Shown here one piece after another: positions 24,843 to 36,839 of a stretch of 64,000 nt of DNA. The stretch is from the NCBI GenBank assembly GCA_009617715.1, contig VTFK01000050.1, positions 744,001 to 808,000 of the forward strand, read 5' to 3'. Every line of letters starts with the position of its first letter. Position 1 is the first letter of the stretch. This DNA comes from Plectrocnemia conspersa. Taxonomy: Eukaryota > Arthropoda > Insecta > Trichoptera > Polycentropodidae. A program made the translations under genes and the position numbers. The notes beneath the pieces are model-generated. The model worked only from the letters and a program-made list of their open reading frames with translations, was not told the origin of the DNA and ran no database searches.

Positions 24843-25047
24843 TAAAGCCGGTTTCACACGTGCCGGATAGATTTGCCCGGCACCGTGTAGTGGGGGTGGT
24901 GTTGTATGGGCAGCGTCGGACCGGCGCCGGATGGATTCGTCCGGCACGTCTGAAATCGTAGGTACTAGCCCATACAACACCATCCCCACTACACGGCGCC
25001 GGTCCGGTGCCGGGTGAATCCATCCGGCACGTGTGAAACCGGCCTTA
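24843..25047. mobile_element. GC-rich foldback MITE
   Basis: Left end TAAAGCCGGTTTCACACGTG and right end CACGTGTGAAACCGGCCTTA are inverted copies, continuing inward through GCCGGAT and the G-rich/C-rich pair TAGTGGGGGTGGTGTTG and CAACACCATCCCCACTA. A third copy of the CCGGCACGT..TGAAA motif lies at the centre. It stands out by GC content from AT-rich flanks. The TAA/TTA ends resemble PIF/Harbinger preference but no clean target duplication is seen. Minus-strand frames of 68 and 82 codons across it are artefacts of the palindrome. Confidence 0.75.
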
Positions 25048-25049
25048 GC

Positions 25050-26290
25050 CTTCAATAACGGTTATTAATTTGTCATAACAACGAAACCATAACAAAATTT
25101 TTATTTATAATTTATATAAAAATATTTTATATTAGATTTTAACTGAGACGTTTTATTTAATGTCTAGTTCATCTAATAAACATGAAATGTTCGGTCAAAA
25201 TATAATTAATTATTCAATTAAGAGATATAAATGTAATACATACTTGTAATACTATGTATGTGTTGATTCATTTGAAGACTGATATTTATTTGAAGCCTAG
25301 CAACGAATTTTATCATTTTCCGTTAAAATACTTGCATTTGTTTAATATTTAATTTAAAACATATGATACAAAAACTATATAAAAAAATTACTGATCATTT
25401 AATATGAATATTTACCGTTAAATTTAGTTCCAATTTATTAAAAATTATAACCGTTTTAATAAATAATAGACCATAATCAAACAAAATTCTGAACCAAACA
25501 ATTCCAGAATCTTAAATCAATATTATTATATTTATTAATTTTAAAACACATTTTTTTGTGCTGTTGTAATCTGATAAGCGTATGCCCAATGCGTTACAAT
25601 GGAGTTAATGCAGTACTAACTTGGTAAATCAATCAAGTATTATATAAAGAATGCATACAAGTTTTAACAATGAAAATGATTATCCGTGAATTTGTGATAT
25701 TTATTATTATTTATAAACAATTTTAAAATTAATATATTTCACTTTGCAGGGTTTTTGCGCATTTTTTTATAAATAATAATTCGAGTCTGCTGAGAGGACC
25801 GATTCATACGCAATTCTTAGTAAACTAATATACATATAAAATTATGGTATACCTAATTTGTAAAGTAACTTATAAATGGACTTTTTAAAAAATAAAATTG
25901 ATTTAAATGTAATTTTTAAAAAATAAAATTGAGGGTTTTTTCTTTTTGGTTTAGGTTGTCAACATTTTAATTATTTTAAATATTAAAAATCTAAGAATTG
26001 TAAAAAGATTTTTAAAAATGTAATTTCTGAAATAAGTTAATAAAGTGCATTAAACGTAAAAAAACCATAAACCACTTAAAGCTAAAAGAATATTAAACGC
26101 AACTATATTCAATTTGCAAACAATTAATTTGACATTAAATAATTTAATAAAAATTGAAATAGTGGTAATACAAAATTATTTATAATTTTAAAAGTAATGT
26201 GCAATTTTACAAAATAAATGTAAGTTTAATCGTTTTAAAAGTATATACACTTCATACTGAATTCACAAATAATTGATTTTGAGCTATTTT
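25050..26290. other. AT-rich sequence, nothing more recognised
   Basis: Contains one copy of the ATTACTGATCATTTAATATG word and two AAAAAATAAAATTGA words (25890, 25920). Confidence 0.4.
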
Positions 26291-26299
26291 AATTAGGTA

Positions 26300-26750
26300 T
26301 ATCCGCATCCAAGTGCACATTTTTTGTGTGAATTCCACTCGCGAAACTTTTCAACCAATTTTCGACCAGACCGTGTTTGGTTTTCGGCATTTTTGTTTTA
26401 CTTTATTTTCATTTCTTCTTTTATTTTTTTCTGTCTCCATACAATCCATAAAAGATTACACTAATGAGCGGCAAGTTTTACGCGGAATCGCCGAAAAAAT
26501 GTGTATTCACACAAAACACACACATACACAATATAAAAGAGAGCCAGCGGACAATGACAGCGGTCGCAGGAAAGTGGGTTAGGCGAACAACAACACTTCT
26601 CAATTGCAGAGGAATTGCCAAAAATGCTGCAGAAAATTACGCGAGACCGTTCTGCATTATGGAGGTGCACGGACGGTGACACTAAGCTTAGTGTACTGTT
26701 TGAACAGTATCATCCCAGTACCGTGTAAATGTCACCGTTAGAAAATTCGA
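26300..26750. other. GC-elevated block with nested palindromes
   Basis: ACACTAAGCTTAGTGT (26679-26694) is a perfect 16-base palindrome, followed by TACTGTT-TG-AACAGTA, all between GGTGAC (26675) and GTCACC (26731). Frames of 71-89 codons overlap on both strands. The hairpin could be a transposon end or structured RNA. Confidence 0.35.
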
Positions 26751-27173
26751 CAGTAAAAAAATAACTCAATTTAGACCGATGGATATTTTGATTGATTTCA
26801 AATCAATTATGCATACTTATACATCCATATCAAATATTCAAATTATTTAAAGAAATTAACGCCTATTTTGTGAAGAATTTTAATTATAAAAATAAACCCC
26901 AACCATGTCTGACTAGTCACAAATATTTTATACTAATTACAAATCGACAGTAATATAAATTAAAATAATAATAGTTCATATTTTTGGCACAAATAAAGAA
27001 TAACTATTTTTTTCAATGAAGTCTTTTTTATATGTTTTTACGATTTTAATTTTAAAAATATGTGTTTTAATATTTTTTATTACATACATTTTTAAACATT
27101 TAGGTTTCTACATAATGATAATTTTTATAAATATTTTTATATTGTAATAATTTACATAGGTATACAGTGCAAA

Positions 27174-27830
27174 AACTACTTTAATTATAGTGATATTTTT
27201 ACTTTAATATGAAACTTTCGTAAAAAACATAAGAATAAAAAATATATATCTATGTTTAAACTTGCCACAAAGATGTCAATAATAAGCAACCTTTTAAATC
27301 AAACATTATATTTTTAAATTTAAATAATACTGTTATTAAAAGATATAACAAGGAACAATTTTACAATTTAATAACTACTTTAATTTTAGTGATATTTTTG
27401 CATTTATATGCAATTTTTTTGATAAACGTAGCAATAAAAATATATTCCTGAGATGAAATTTTTTACAAAGATGTGAATCTACCTATAACACCTATAAATA
27501 TATTTTAATATTTAAAAAAACAACATTATTCAAAACTTAAATCGACGAACAGTTTTACAAATAAATAACTATTTCATTTCTAGTGATATGCTTACTCTTA
27601 TATGGAATTCTTTTAATAAACTTAGCAATAAAAAATATATTTCCGGAGTAAAACTTGCCACAAAGATTTGTATTATAAGCTAACTTCAACATCTATTAAT
27701 TTATTTAAAAAAAAAAAAAAAACTTAAACCTTTTATTAATTAATAACTACTTCAGTTTTATACTTTAAATAAAGACGTGAATTATAAGCTTATTTTAACA
27801 TCTAGTATTATATTATAAAATTTAAAAAAA
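27174..27830 (+). repeat. Tandem repeat, unit about 195 bp, four copies
   Basis: AACTACTTTAATTTTAGTGA-type starts at 27174, 27373, 27567 and 27745 (spacing 199, 194, 178). Each unit also has TTTCGTAAAAAACAT/GATAAACGTAGC words, GCAATAAAAAATATAT, CTTGCCACAAAGAT and ends in an A-rich tract. Confidence 0.8.
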
Positions 27831-29460
27831 GGGGGAATAAACTTAAAAGGCTTTGATACAACGATTCTAATGTTACTGTAATTGTATCATTTAAATAATC
27901 GTTATTATTAATAACCTGAGTTGAAATTCAGTGCATCAAGATTAGCTAATTTAATTATATTGAAATATATGCATCGTAAAAAAATATAAAATCAAATATT
28001 ACAAAAAATGTAAGTTAAAAGCTAATAAAAATAAACCAATTATATTACTACCATAATAAACATAATATTTTTTATAGCGATTTTAAATAGAAAAATAACT
28101 TTTTATACTTTATTTAAAAAAAACTTTGAATTAAATTATTTATATAATAATCGTTTATTCCTACATATTAAAAATTAAAAATAGTTTAAGTGTTATGAAT
28201 ATCAAAAGATAAAATTAACAATATTTAAAAAAAAACCTTCTATTATAAAGTACAAAATAAAATATTGTATTTATTATGTCAGTATTTAAATTAAATAGTC
28301 AGTAGCTTAAATTTATGGTCAGTAATTAGTAAAGGTTTTTATTTTATTAAATATTATGTCCTAATTAAAATGATTTATATTGATATGACGAAATGTTGCT
28401 ATTTTAGTATTAATTATGCAATAGCTATATAAAAATAAGACATTTTTATCAAAATCACTTATTATAATAGTTTAAGTACGTGTGTAATGAAATATTAAAT
28501 ATTTTTTTATACAGCTATGACATTTTAATAGCCGGAGTTTTACCGACCATTTGCATAAAAATTACTAACTCTTACAAAGAAAATATAATACTAATATAAC
28601 TGTATTCATTGATTGTATTTTATTAAATATTTAGTGGTTCAGTTATATACTTAGTAATTAAAAAGCGTATTTGTCAATTTTAATAATTAAAGCTGATTTA
28701 ATTGGGTCAGTAAATTTGTTTGATTTAGGTTTGTATTTTATAATATATTTAATAATTGTAATAAATGCTTATATTTAACATTATATTAATTATAAAACAG
28801 CTACATAAAAATCAAATAAAAAAATCACATATAATCATTTAAAAATGACGTATCAAATGAAATAATAAAATAAAAGTTTAAATGACCGTTTAAAAAAGGT
28901 GTTAAATTTTTTATTTTATGGCAAATAAACTTTTTAAACACAAAATTGATGTAAAGTATTTTATTTTTAATCATTCGAGTCTTATGCTATTTTTTATTTG
29001 TTTTAATACATGTTTATTAAATTTATTGCTTAACGTTATTATGTAATATCAAGCTAGCGATTTTCTATAATGACCTTTAGTTTTTGTTCATGAATAATAT
29101 TTGATACTATTTTTTCATGGCAATACGATTTATTGTTTATTTAGTCGAGGCTTTAGAATAAATGTATATAGAAGAAAATTTGTAATTTTTTTAAATCCAC
29201 CTTCCGAATTTTTTTTGTATGGTTATGAATAATATAAATACTTTTATGACTCATTTTAAATACTGTTATATATATATTTAATGATAAAACATTTGAAGTA
29301 GAAAATTATATTTTAACTAAAAACTATTTAATTTTTCAATAAAAGTAATTATATTATAAACAAGTCGCTATAAATAAAATAAAAATAAAAATTTATTTTG
29401 TAAAATTTGCCCCTTATCAAAAATTATTCATTGAGTATAAATGATAGATTGATAAAATTT
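27831..29460. other. AT-rich sequence, nothing recognised
   Basis: Low-complexity with recurrent TTTTATTTTATTAAATATT words. No genes. Confidence 0.4.
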
Positions 29461-30060
29461 CATTTTGAGTTTCTCAAACATTTCGGTCGATCGTGGCATA
29501 TTTATATCAAAACCAAATCATCCAATTAAAGCGTTCCATTCAAGTGCAATAAAAAATACATACGCAACGTTTTATGGCGTCCATAAAATGGAGCTTATTG
29601 AAATAATTGCATGATTTAGCAACGTATAAATTTGGACAAATCGCCTCATTAATGAGAATTCCAGACCGAAATCCGTCAACTTTAACTGGTTTCTCATAGC
29701 AGGTGTGGTGCTCACAAAATATATATGTAACTACTGCTGTATAAAATGAAATATCACAAGACTTTTTTGCCATCGAGTCACATCTCTACGCGATGCATAT
29801 CAACAGTTATTCGGCGATTGTCGAAACGTGCAGCGGATTCTTTGAGAGGCGTAATTAATTGGACGAGATGTGACAGAATTTTAGAGGAGACTTTTGTGTT
29901 TTATTATTTTATCAACTACGTGGTGTGTTTAGAATCTACGGTCGAGCTTGTGGAGCGTTTAAACGGTGCAATTTTATTGCAAATAATTTAGATTCCATTT
30001 GCGGCCGCCCATATAGAACACTTTCCATCCGACGCCGACTTTTCACTTTTCAACAATAGT
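29461..30060. other. Unique GC-elevated block
   Basis: From ATTTCGGTCGATCGTGG to CCGACGCCGAC. It has overlapping plus and minus frames (29540-29773, 29746-29991) without domains and a NotI-type GCGGCCGC at 30001. Candidate promoter or enhancer. Confidence 0.25.
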
Positions 30061-30840
30061 AACATTTTATATTATAAATATATTAATTTAATTAAATACT
30101 CTCTGCAAATGAACAATTAGATTGCCATCGTTCTAAATAATATTCAAATACAATTTTTGCATATATGTAATTTATTATAATTCGTTTTTAAACCAGACAT
30201 ACATTTTTTTAGTTTATAATTATTTTAGATTTAATGAGAATCTTATATATGCAATCTAATGTTTAAACTATTTAACTAACAAATAAAATAATTTTTATAG
30301 ATGTAATTAAGTAATTTTATATAATGGGTTTTTTAAATTAGTTACTGTTTATAAGCTTATGATACATTTGTATATTATAACTACTATTAAATGTATCAAT
30401 GTGTTTTTTTTTAATATTTGTTTTATTTAAATAATTATTCGGTTTAAAATAAATAAATTAAAAGATACATAAAAACATTGAATGCATATATTGTATAGCA
30501 ATGAAGTGATGTAGTAATTGTGAATCACATGTGAGTCGCACAACTAACACATCACTAAAGTCCATTTTTAATAATGTTGAGTCTGTGATACATGGTAATA
30601 AATTATTAAAGCAGAGGTAATTACAAGTATTGTGCTAATTTAATAGATATGAGTACAACTCTACATTTCTATTATTTTATTGCAACGTGTAGGACAATCT
30701 TGTAAAATGTCAGTTATGTTATAAAAGTGGGGGTTAGCAATGTTTATTTATTTATGTATTTTTAAGTAAAATACTAGTTCCTAGCGTGCGTTTTATTTAA
30801 TTATTGCAAGTCAGTAAAACTAAATGTAAATATATTGTTG
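30061..30840. other. AT-rich sequence, nothing recognised
   Basis: No repeats or genes noted. Confidence 0.4.
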
Positions 30841-31560
30841 ATAATATTTTTTAATTTTTCGAATAACAACCCATCGGCTATTGTTAATCGAAGACAATGG
30901 TCTCGGCAACAAAACAGCTAGCACACTTCTCACGTGATGAACAATTTGACTTTTTTTATATACACGTTGATTATTAAAATTAATTAAAACACAACGGCGT
31001 CAAACGCCGATTGAATGCATAATTTCGCCATGCGATTAATTATTCATTAACACGGTATTCGGGCATTTCGGCCAACGTTTTGCTGAATTTCAGGTGAAAC
31101 TCGCGTTCAGCAGAAAAGAAACTATTTTTTGTATCCGACTGCGATACACAAAAATTAACTGCGCCGAATACAAGTAGATCATCTAAGAAAACGTGATGTA
31201 TTTCATTTATATAAAATCGGGTTTTTGTCTTCACCGAGCGTCGATGTCTCTGTAAAAATACTGTATTTATTATGTTTGCAAAATTTATATATCCGGGTTT
31301 TTGTTATTCCCGCGCGTCGATATCTCTCGGAACAGTTTCGCTATTCGTTCAAGTCGCATAGGAATTAAAACACTATTTTTCGGTTAATTTTAACGACCCG
31401 GTAATTGACATTAAACCGCATTTCGCGTGTTGGCCGTTCGCTGTTTTTGTTTTATAGTCGTATTCGCAGACCGTTTTGACCTTTGACTTTTTGTACTTAA
31501 ATTTTCGAAACGCGACCTCGGCCTTTTGTGTGTCGATTGCAAATTTATTGACTCAAAGTA
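30841..31560. other. Unique GC-elevated block with a local duplication
   Basis: ATCGGGTTTTTGTCTTCACC, GAGCGTCGATGTCTCT (31215-31250) is echoed by TCCGGGTTTTTGTTATTCCC, GCGCGTCGATATCTCT (31291-31328). No supported gene. Confidence 0.35.
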
Positions 31561-32600
31561 TATCTATATGTGAATCATTATATGAGCAAATTAAATATAT
31601 ATAATAATTATAAATTAAAAATAATAATAATTAAATCAAACGATTAACTTTCACAATTTTTTTATAAAGTGTATTTTGTGCAATTATGATAAATTAAACA
31701 TAAATTGGAATTATAAATATGTGCATAGCGATACAATAATATTTTTAGTTCTTAAATTTATCCAAATTAAATATTTAAAACCGCTACAATAAATATATAG
31801 TATAAATCTTCATTAGAAATCTATTTATAATTTGACATTTATCATTATTTACCTTTTTCATAACAATAAAATATATGAGATGGTTGTTTTATTTTTTTTT
31901 AAATAATATTTTAATATTGTGTTTATATAAAAAGTAGATATTAATTATTATAATATAATTATATATCTATTTTTAATTTATATTTAGCAGATTAAAAATA
32001 TGGTTATTGAAAATCACTATTTTTTTTTTTGATTTGATAAATTAGCTTAAATTTTTTTTTCTAAAACCATCTACATAACTTTGGACTAAAATAATTACAT
32101 ATATTTTTACAAAATTAGGCATCACCTAATTCTCGTAATTAACTATATAAAAAACTATTCACAACACAAAATTCGTTCAAAATTTTTTATGCGTTTAAGC
32201 TTATTAAAAATAAATATATAATGAGGAAATATAACCTTCATCGTAAAAATTAAATTTTTAAAAGATGTATTTAATTATTTTAATTATATACAAACAAAAT
32301 AGATATATAATTAATAAAATCATAGATATATAGTTCTCAAAAATATGTAGATATGAGAGATATGAAAGCTTAATAATTTTTATTTTATTTAGAAATAGTC
32401 CAAGCTTGCCAATACTTATTAAAAATGCATGAAATTCTACTTTAGATGGACTAATTAAAGTACCATAAAATGAATAATATTTGTAGTATCTAAATCATAT
32501 CAAAGGATAAAATATTCTATAATTTATAGTGTAAAAAAATCAAAAATTCACTATTAAGATATTAAATGCATTTTAAAGTGCTCTTGAAAATTTCTAATAT
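31561..32600. other. AT-rich sequence, nothing recognised
   Basis: Leads into the long tandem region; the edge is not sharp. Confidence 0.35.
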
Positions 32601-35600
32601 TTATTTTTTGTACCTGATTTTTTTACCAAAATGGGTGAGATAATTAAACAAGACAGAAACAAAATTTTCACTGCACTCTCAAAAACACATAGAAACATAC
32701 GTTTCTTGCTTTTAAACTTCTAATAGCGAAAAATACTCTTTTTATTTATGTTTGCCATGTTTTAGATCACAAAGTTATTTTTAATACATAATAGTCTTAC
32801 ATATTTATCGATTAACAAAAAACATCTACACACACCTTTTCGATTTATGTACTTTGTATGATGAGATTATTGTCAAAAATACACCGTTAATATATAAATA
32901 GCATTTTTAAGTGATCAAGAAGATTGAAAAATGGTTCAATTAAAGAAATACTAAAACATCTGCGTCTTTTTTGGCTTTCAAACTCATAATAGCAGAGAAT
33001 ATTATTATTTTTAAATCAAGTAGCCATATTTTAGATTTCAAAAATTCGAAAATAATTATTTTTAATAGCTAATAGTCTTACATTTTCATTAATTTACAAA
33101 TAAACATCTAGAGATGCGTTTTTGCTTGTCAAAAAACACTATTGAGATTTATATTATTAAGATACAACATTAGGTTTTTTTAGAATAGGATAATTAAAAT
33201 AATAAGAAATTATCTAGATTTTTATTACACTCTCAAAAACATCTAGAGATGCGTTTTGGCTTTTGAACTCGTCATAACAGAGGATAAGAAGATGCAGTTT
33301 GTTTTAAATTCATGCTATATTTTAGAGCTCAAGAAATGTTATGTGTCGTTTTATGGAAAATAAATTGTCTTGTATTTTTTCTTCTTAATTTTTCAAAAAC
33401 ATCTATAGACGCGTTTTTGTGTATATAAAGATGTTTCGTCAAATTAACGCTACTGAGACATAAATTTCATTATATTGTGCTCAAGAAGCTTGACATCGTT
33501 TATTTTTTATGAATAAATTTTTTGTTATATTATATTATTAAATTAATATAAAATGCTCTACTATAGGTTTTTATTGAATTTAAAAATAACGCAAAAATAT
33601 ATTTTTGCTTTTTAACTCATAATATCTGAGGATAAGATTTAAAAATTTAACTTAAAGTAAATTATTGCTATATTTTAGAGCTCAAAAAATATGATTTTAT
33701 TCTTAATTTTTTTTTCCTAATTTTCCAAAAACATCTAGAAATGCATTTTTATTTCATGCTCTGTGTAAGTAAATTTTTTTTGTCAAACTTAAACTATTGC
33801 GATATGAATTTCATTTTATTGTGCTTAAGAAGCTTGACAAGATTTATATTTTATGCATGAAATTCTTCTCAAAATAGGATAATTAAAGTAATAAGAAATG
33901 ACCTAGATTTTTACTAAACTTAAAAAATACGTAGAATCACGTTTTTTATATATAAATATATCATAGCAGGGGATAAGCTTTAGAAAATAACTTTTGATAT
34001 ATTATAGCCATATTTTAAAACTAAAAATAGTTTATAATGTTTATATTTTATAATAAATGGTTTTATATTTTTTCATTTAATTTTAACAAACCAAACAGGT
34101 TTTTGTCTAATGTGCTATGTATGAGAAGACTATAATGTCAATATGCATGATTAAGACTGGCATATAATAACATTTTATAATACTGGCATAAAATGCTCAT
34201 GAAATATTAGTTTATCATCCATAAAGTTATTAACAAATAGGTTATTTAAAATAATATAAAATTATCTAGATTTTAAAAACATTCCCAAAAACATAAAGAG
34301 GCAATTCTTTGCTTCTAATGAATCATATCTGGGCATATGATTTGCTTAAATACATTTTTTATAAAATAATGCTATTTTTAAAAGCTCTAAGAATTGAGTT
34401 TTTATATTATTTATAATTTAAATTTATCATATCAGGGAATAAGCTTTAAAAAAATACTTTAATAAATATATACTGATATATTAAAGGCATATTTAAAGCT
34501 TAAAAGAGTTTTATAAGAAATGATATTATATTTTTTAATTAACCAAATGATATAAAAACGCGTTTTTATCTTATGTGCTATGTATGAGAAGACTATATTG
34601 TTAAAATACACGATTAAGACTGCCTTATAATGGCATTAAACACCATATAATGGCATTTGAAAACGCCCAAGAAACTTTAAAATATTATTTTTTCATTTAT
34701 AAAGTTATTAACAAATACGATATATAAAATAATATAAAATTATCTAGATTTTTAAAGCATTCCCAAAAACATAAAGAGGCAAGTTTTTGCTTTTAATGAA
34801 TCATATCTGACAATATGATTTGCTTAAATACAATTTTTTTTATAAAATAATACTGTTTTTAAAGGCTCTTAAAATTGCCAATATTCATTATTATTGAAGA
34901 AAATTCTTGCTCAGTTGGGCTAATTAAAGTAATAGTAAATTATCTATTTTTTATTGGGCTCTTAAAAACATATTATAGATATATTTTTAATGTTTATCTT
35001 ATCATATATGATCAGATTATAAAAATTCGCTTTATATATACAAACGCATTTTGCTTCAACCCAAAAGTATGCATGAAAATCTTTATAAAATGGGCTAATT
35101 TAAGTAAGAATTAATGACCTATATTTTCATGCGTTTTAGATTTGTTTTAAATTTACATATATATTGTAATAGCAGGATAATAAGCTTTAAAAAAACACTA
35201 TTGATATATTAAAGCTATATTTTAGAGCTCAAAAGAGTTGATTATGTTTATGTTTAATAATGAATAGTTTTATATTATCTTTTTTAAATAACCAAATCAT
35301 TGAAAAATACGTTTTGGTCTTATGTGCTATATATGAGAAGACTATACTGTCAAAATTAACAATTAAGACTGACACTTAATGGCATTTAAAATGCTGAATA
35401 AATAACTTGAAAATATTAATTTTTCATTCTTAAGGCTTATACAAATAGATTATTTAAAATAATATAAAATTATCTAGATTTTAAAAACACTCTCAAAAAC
35501 ATAAAGAGGTTAGTTTTTGGTTTTAAAGAACCATATCGGGGGATATGATATGTTTAAATACACTTTATACATAAGAATGCAATTTTTGAAGGCTCTAAAA

Positions 35601-35830
35601 ATTGCCAATGTTTAATATTATTGTAGTAATTTTTTTTAGATAGGCTTGCTAAAGTTATTAAGCTCTTAAAAACATGTAAAATACATTTTTGCTTTTACAC
35701 TTCTCATATCAGATCATATTTTAAAAAATGCACTTAACACAAAACTTTCATAAAATGATTTCTAGATTTTTTAGAACATTTAAAGACACGTCTCTACCTT
35801 AAACCTTTTGAATAAAAATTTACTATATTT
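32600..35830 (+). repeat. Large degenerate tandem array (about 3.2 kb)
   Basis: The motif CTCTCAAAAACATCTAGAGA followed by TGCGTTTTTGCTTTT (diverged) recurs about a dozen times, for example near 32677, 33104, 33230, 33395, 33722, 33925, 34290, 34755, 34960, 35480 and 35670, each followed by a CATATCAGGGGATAAGCTTT-like phrase. A second motif, TATGTGCTATGTATGAGAAG, is at 34110, 34573 and 35322. TTATCTAGATTTTTA precedes many units. Higher-order units of about 460-750 bases can be aligned from 34.1 kb to 35.6 kb. The 79-codon frame at 34875-35114 is internal to it. Confidence 0.75.
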
Positions 35831-36240
35831 ATTTATACAAAATGTTTAAAAATTATATTTAAACCAATAAGTAATGGTCTAGAGCTTTTGTTGCGCAATA
35901 TTTTTTTTTAATTTGTGTAGTAAACAGCGAGTGTTTTCCTAAGTCTTTGTGTTTGGAAAAAATAGTGTAAGTAAAGCATAAATACCTATATCACATACCT
36001 AGCACAATATTTTGTACGTACAATATTACAAAATCATTACAAAATTCGATATGAACTTGATTTTCTAAACTGGTCACTTATCCTACACCTAAGACATATG
36101 TTATGTTTATGAACTGCCTTTTGCACCATTATTTAATTTTCGCACCCTCGTTGATCATCTCACTTCAGAGGGCACTGCTCTAGATTCGATTAATTTTGAT
36201 TATAGAGCAAAACTTTTGATGATTTGAGTACCGAAATAAT
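35831..36240. other. AT-rich spacer
   Basis: Nothing recognised apart from GTACGTAC near 36014. Confidence 0.35.
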
Positions 36241-36244
36241 CACG

Positions 36245-36650
36245 TTGCACACCTTGCGCCGGCATAACGCACAAGCCTCGGCCGGCGTTTGAAACGTCAG
36301 ATTCGATGGATACTCACAGTGATGTCCGATGGATTGAGACGATGACGTCACTGGATCCTCTCGGGGGTACGTGGGGGGTGCACCTGTCGCTTATTGTCCA
36401 CGTGGTGGTGTCACACTCACGTCTACGCGTAATTGGTCGCGACGCCGGCGTCGGTGCGGTAGCGATCGAGCCATCGGCTCGCCGGCCAACGGTAAACTGC
36501 CGAAGAGTTTCCACGCGGACCGCCGTGTCTCTTTTCCATACAAAAGTAGGCGAACGAGACGAGGAGGGCATTACCACCGAGATCACACAAGAAGCTCAAA
36601 GCCGTAGAGCCGAATGTAGCGTTAGGTAAACACAGACGCGTTAATTCGTT
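36245..36650. promoter_or_regulatory. CpG-rich island, candidate promoter/5' exon
   Basis: The strongest CpG cluster in the left half: GCGCCGGCATAACGC, GGCCGGCGTTTG, GACGCCGGCGTCGG, GCTCGCCGGCCAACGG. Frames of 78-107 codons are open in three registers on both strands, a known artefact of CpG-rich DNA lacking TA stops. GTTAG|GTAAAC at 36627 could be a donor. No downstream coding exon was found. Confidence 0.35.
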
Positions 36651-36691
36651 TCATGTCGGATGAGTATTTTTTATGCTTTGGTCTTGTTGAT

Positions 36692-36830
36692 TCATAGACG
36701 TAACCAAGGAGTAGGGAGGAAAGGGAAAAATATTAAGAATTTAGCTCATTGATCCATTTTTCACTGTAATATGATTAAGTCAACTGAGTCGCAGGGATGT
36801 CATTTGGGGAGGGGGGGGCATATTTGCATT
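36692..36830 (+). mobile_element. Two hAT-like terminal motifs
   Basis: TAGACGTAACCAAGGAGTAG at 36696 resembles the common hAT end 'CAGGGGCGTAACCAGGG', and CAGGGATGTCATTTGGGGAG at 36792 matches a second hAT-type end. The second also occurs at 50284. Only ends are recognised; no transposase is nearby. Confidence 0.45.
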
Positions 36831-36839
36831 TATGGTGCA

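Noticed and set aside
24807..25055. Minus-strand ORFs of 68 and 82 codons
   Set aside because: They lie within the palindromic GC-rich MITE and are a by-product of its composition.
32600..35830. CRISPR-like repeat-spacer array
   Set aside because: Repeats are long, diverged and unevenly spaced in eukaryotic AT-rich DNA; there are no short identical repeats with unique spacers and no cas genes.
36306..36629. 107-codon plus-strand ORF, the longest in the left half
   Set aside because: Three registers on both strands are open over the same CpG-rich DNA and no domain is recognised; stop codons are simply rare in such sequence.
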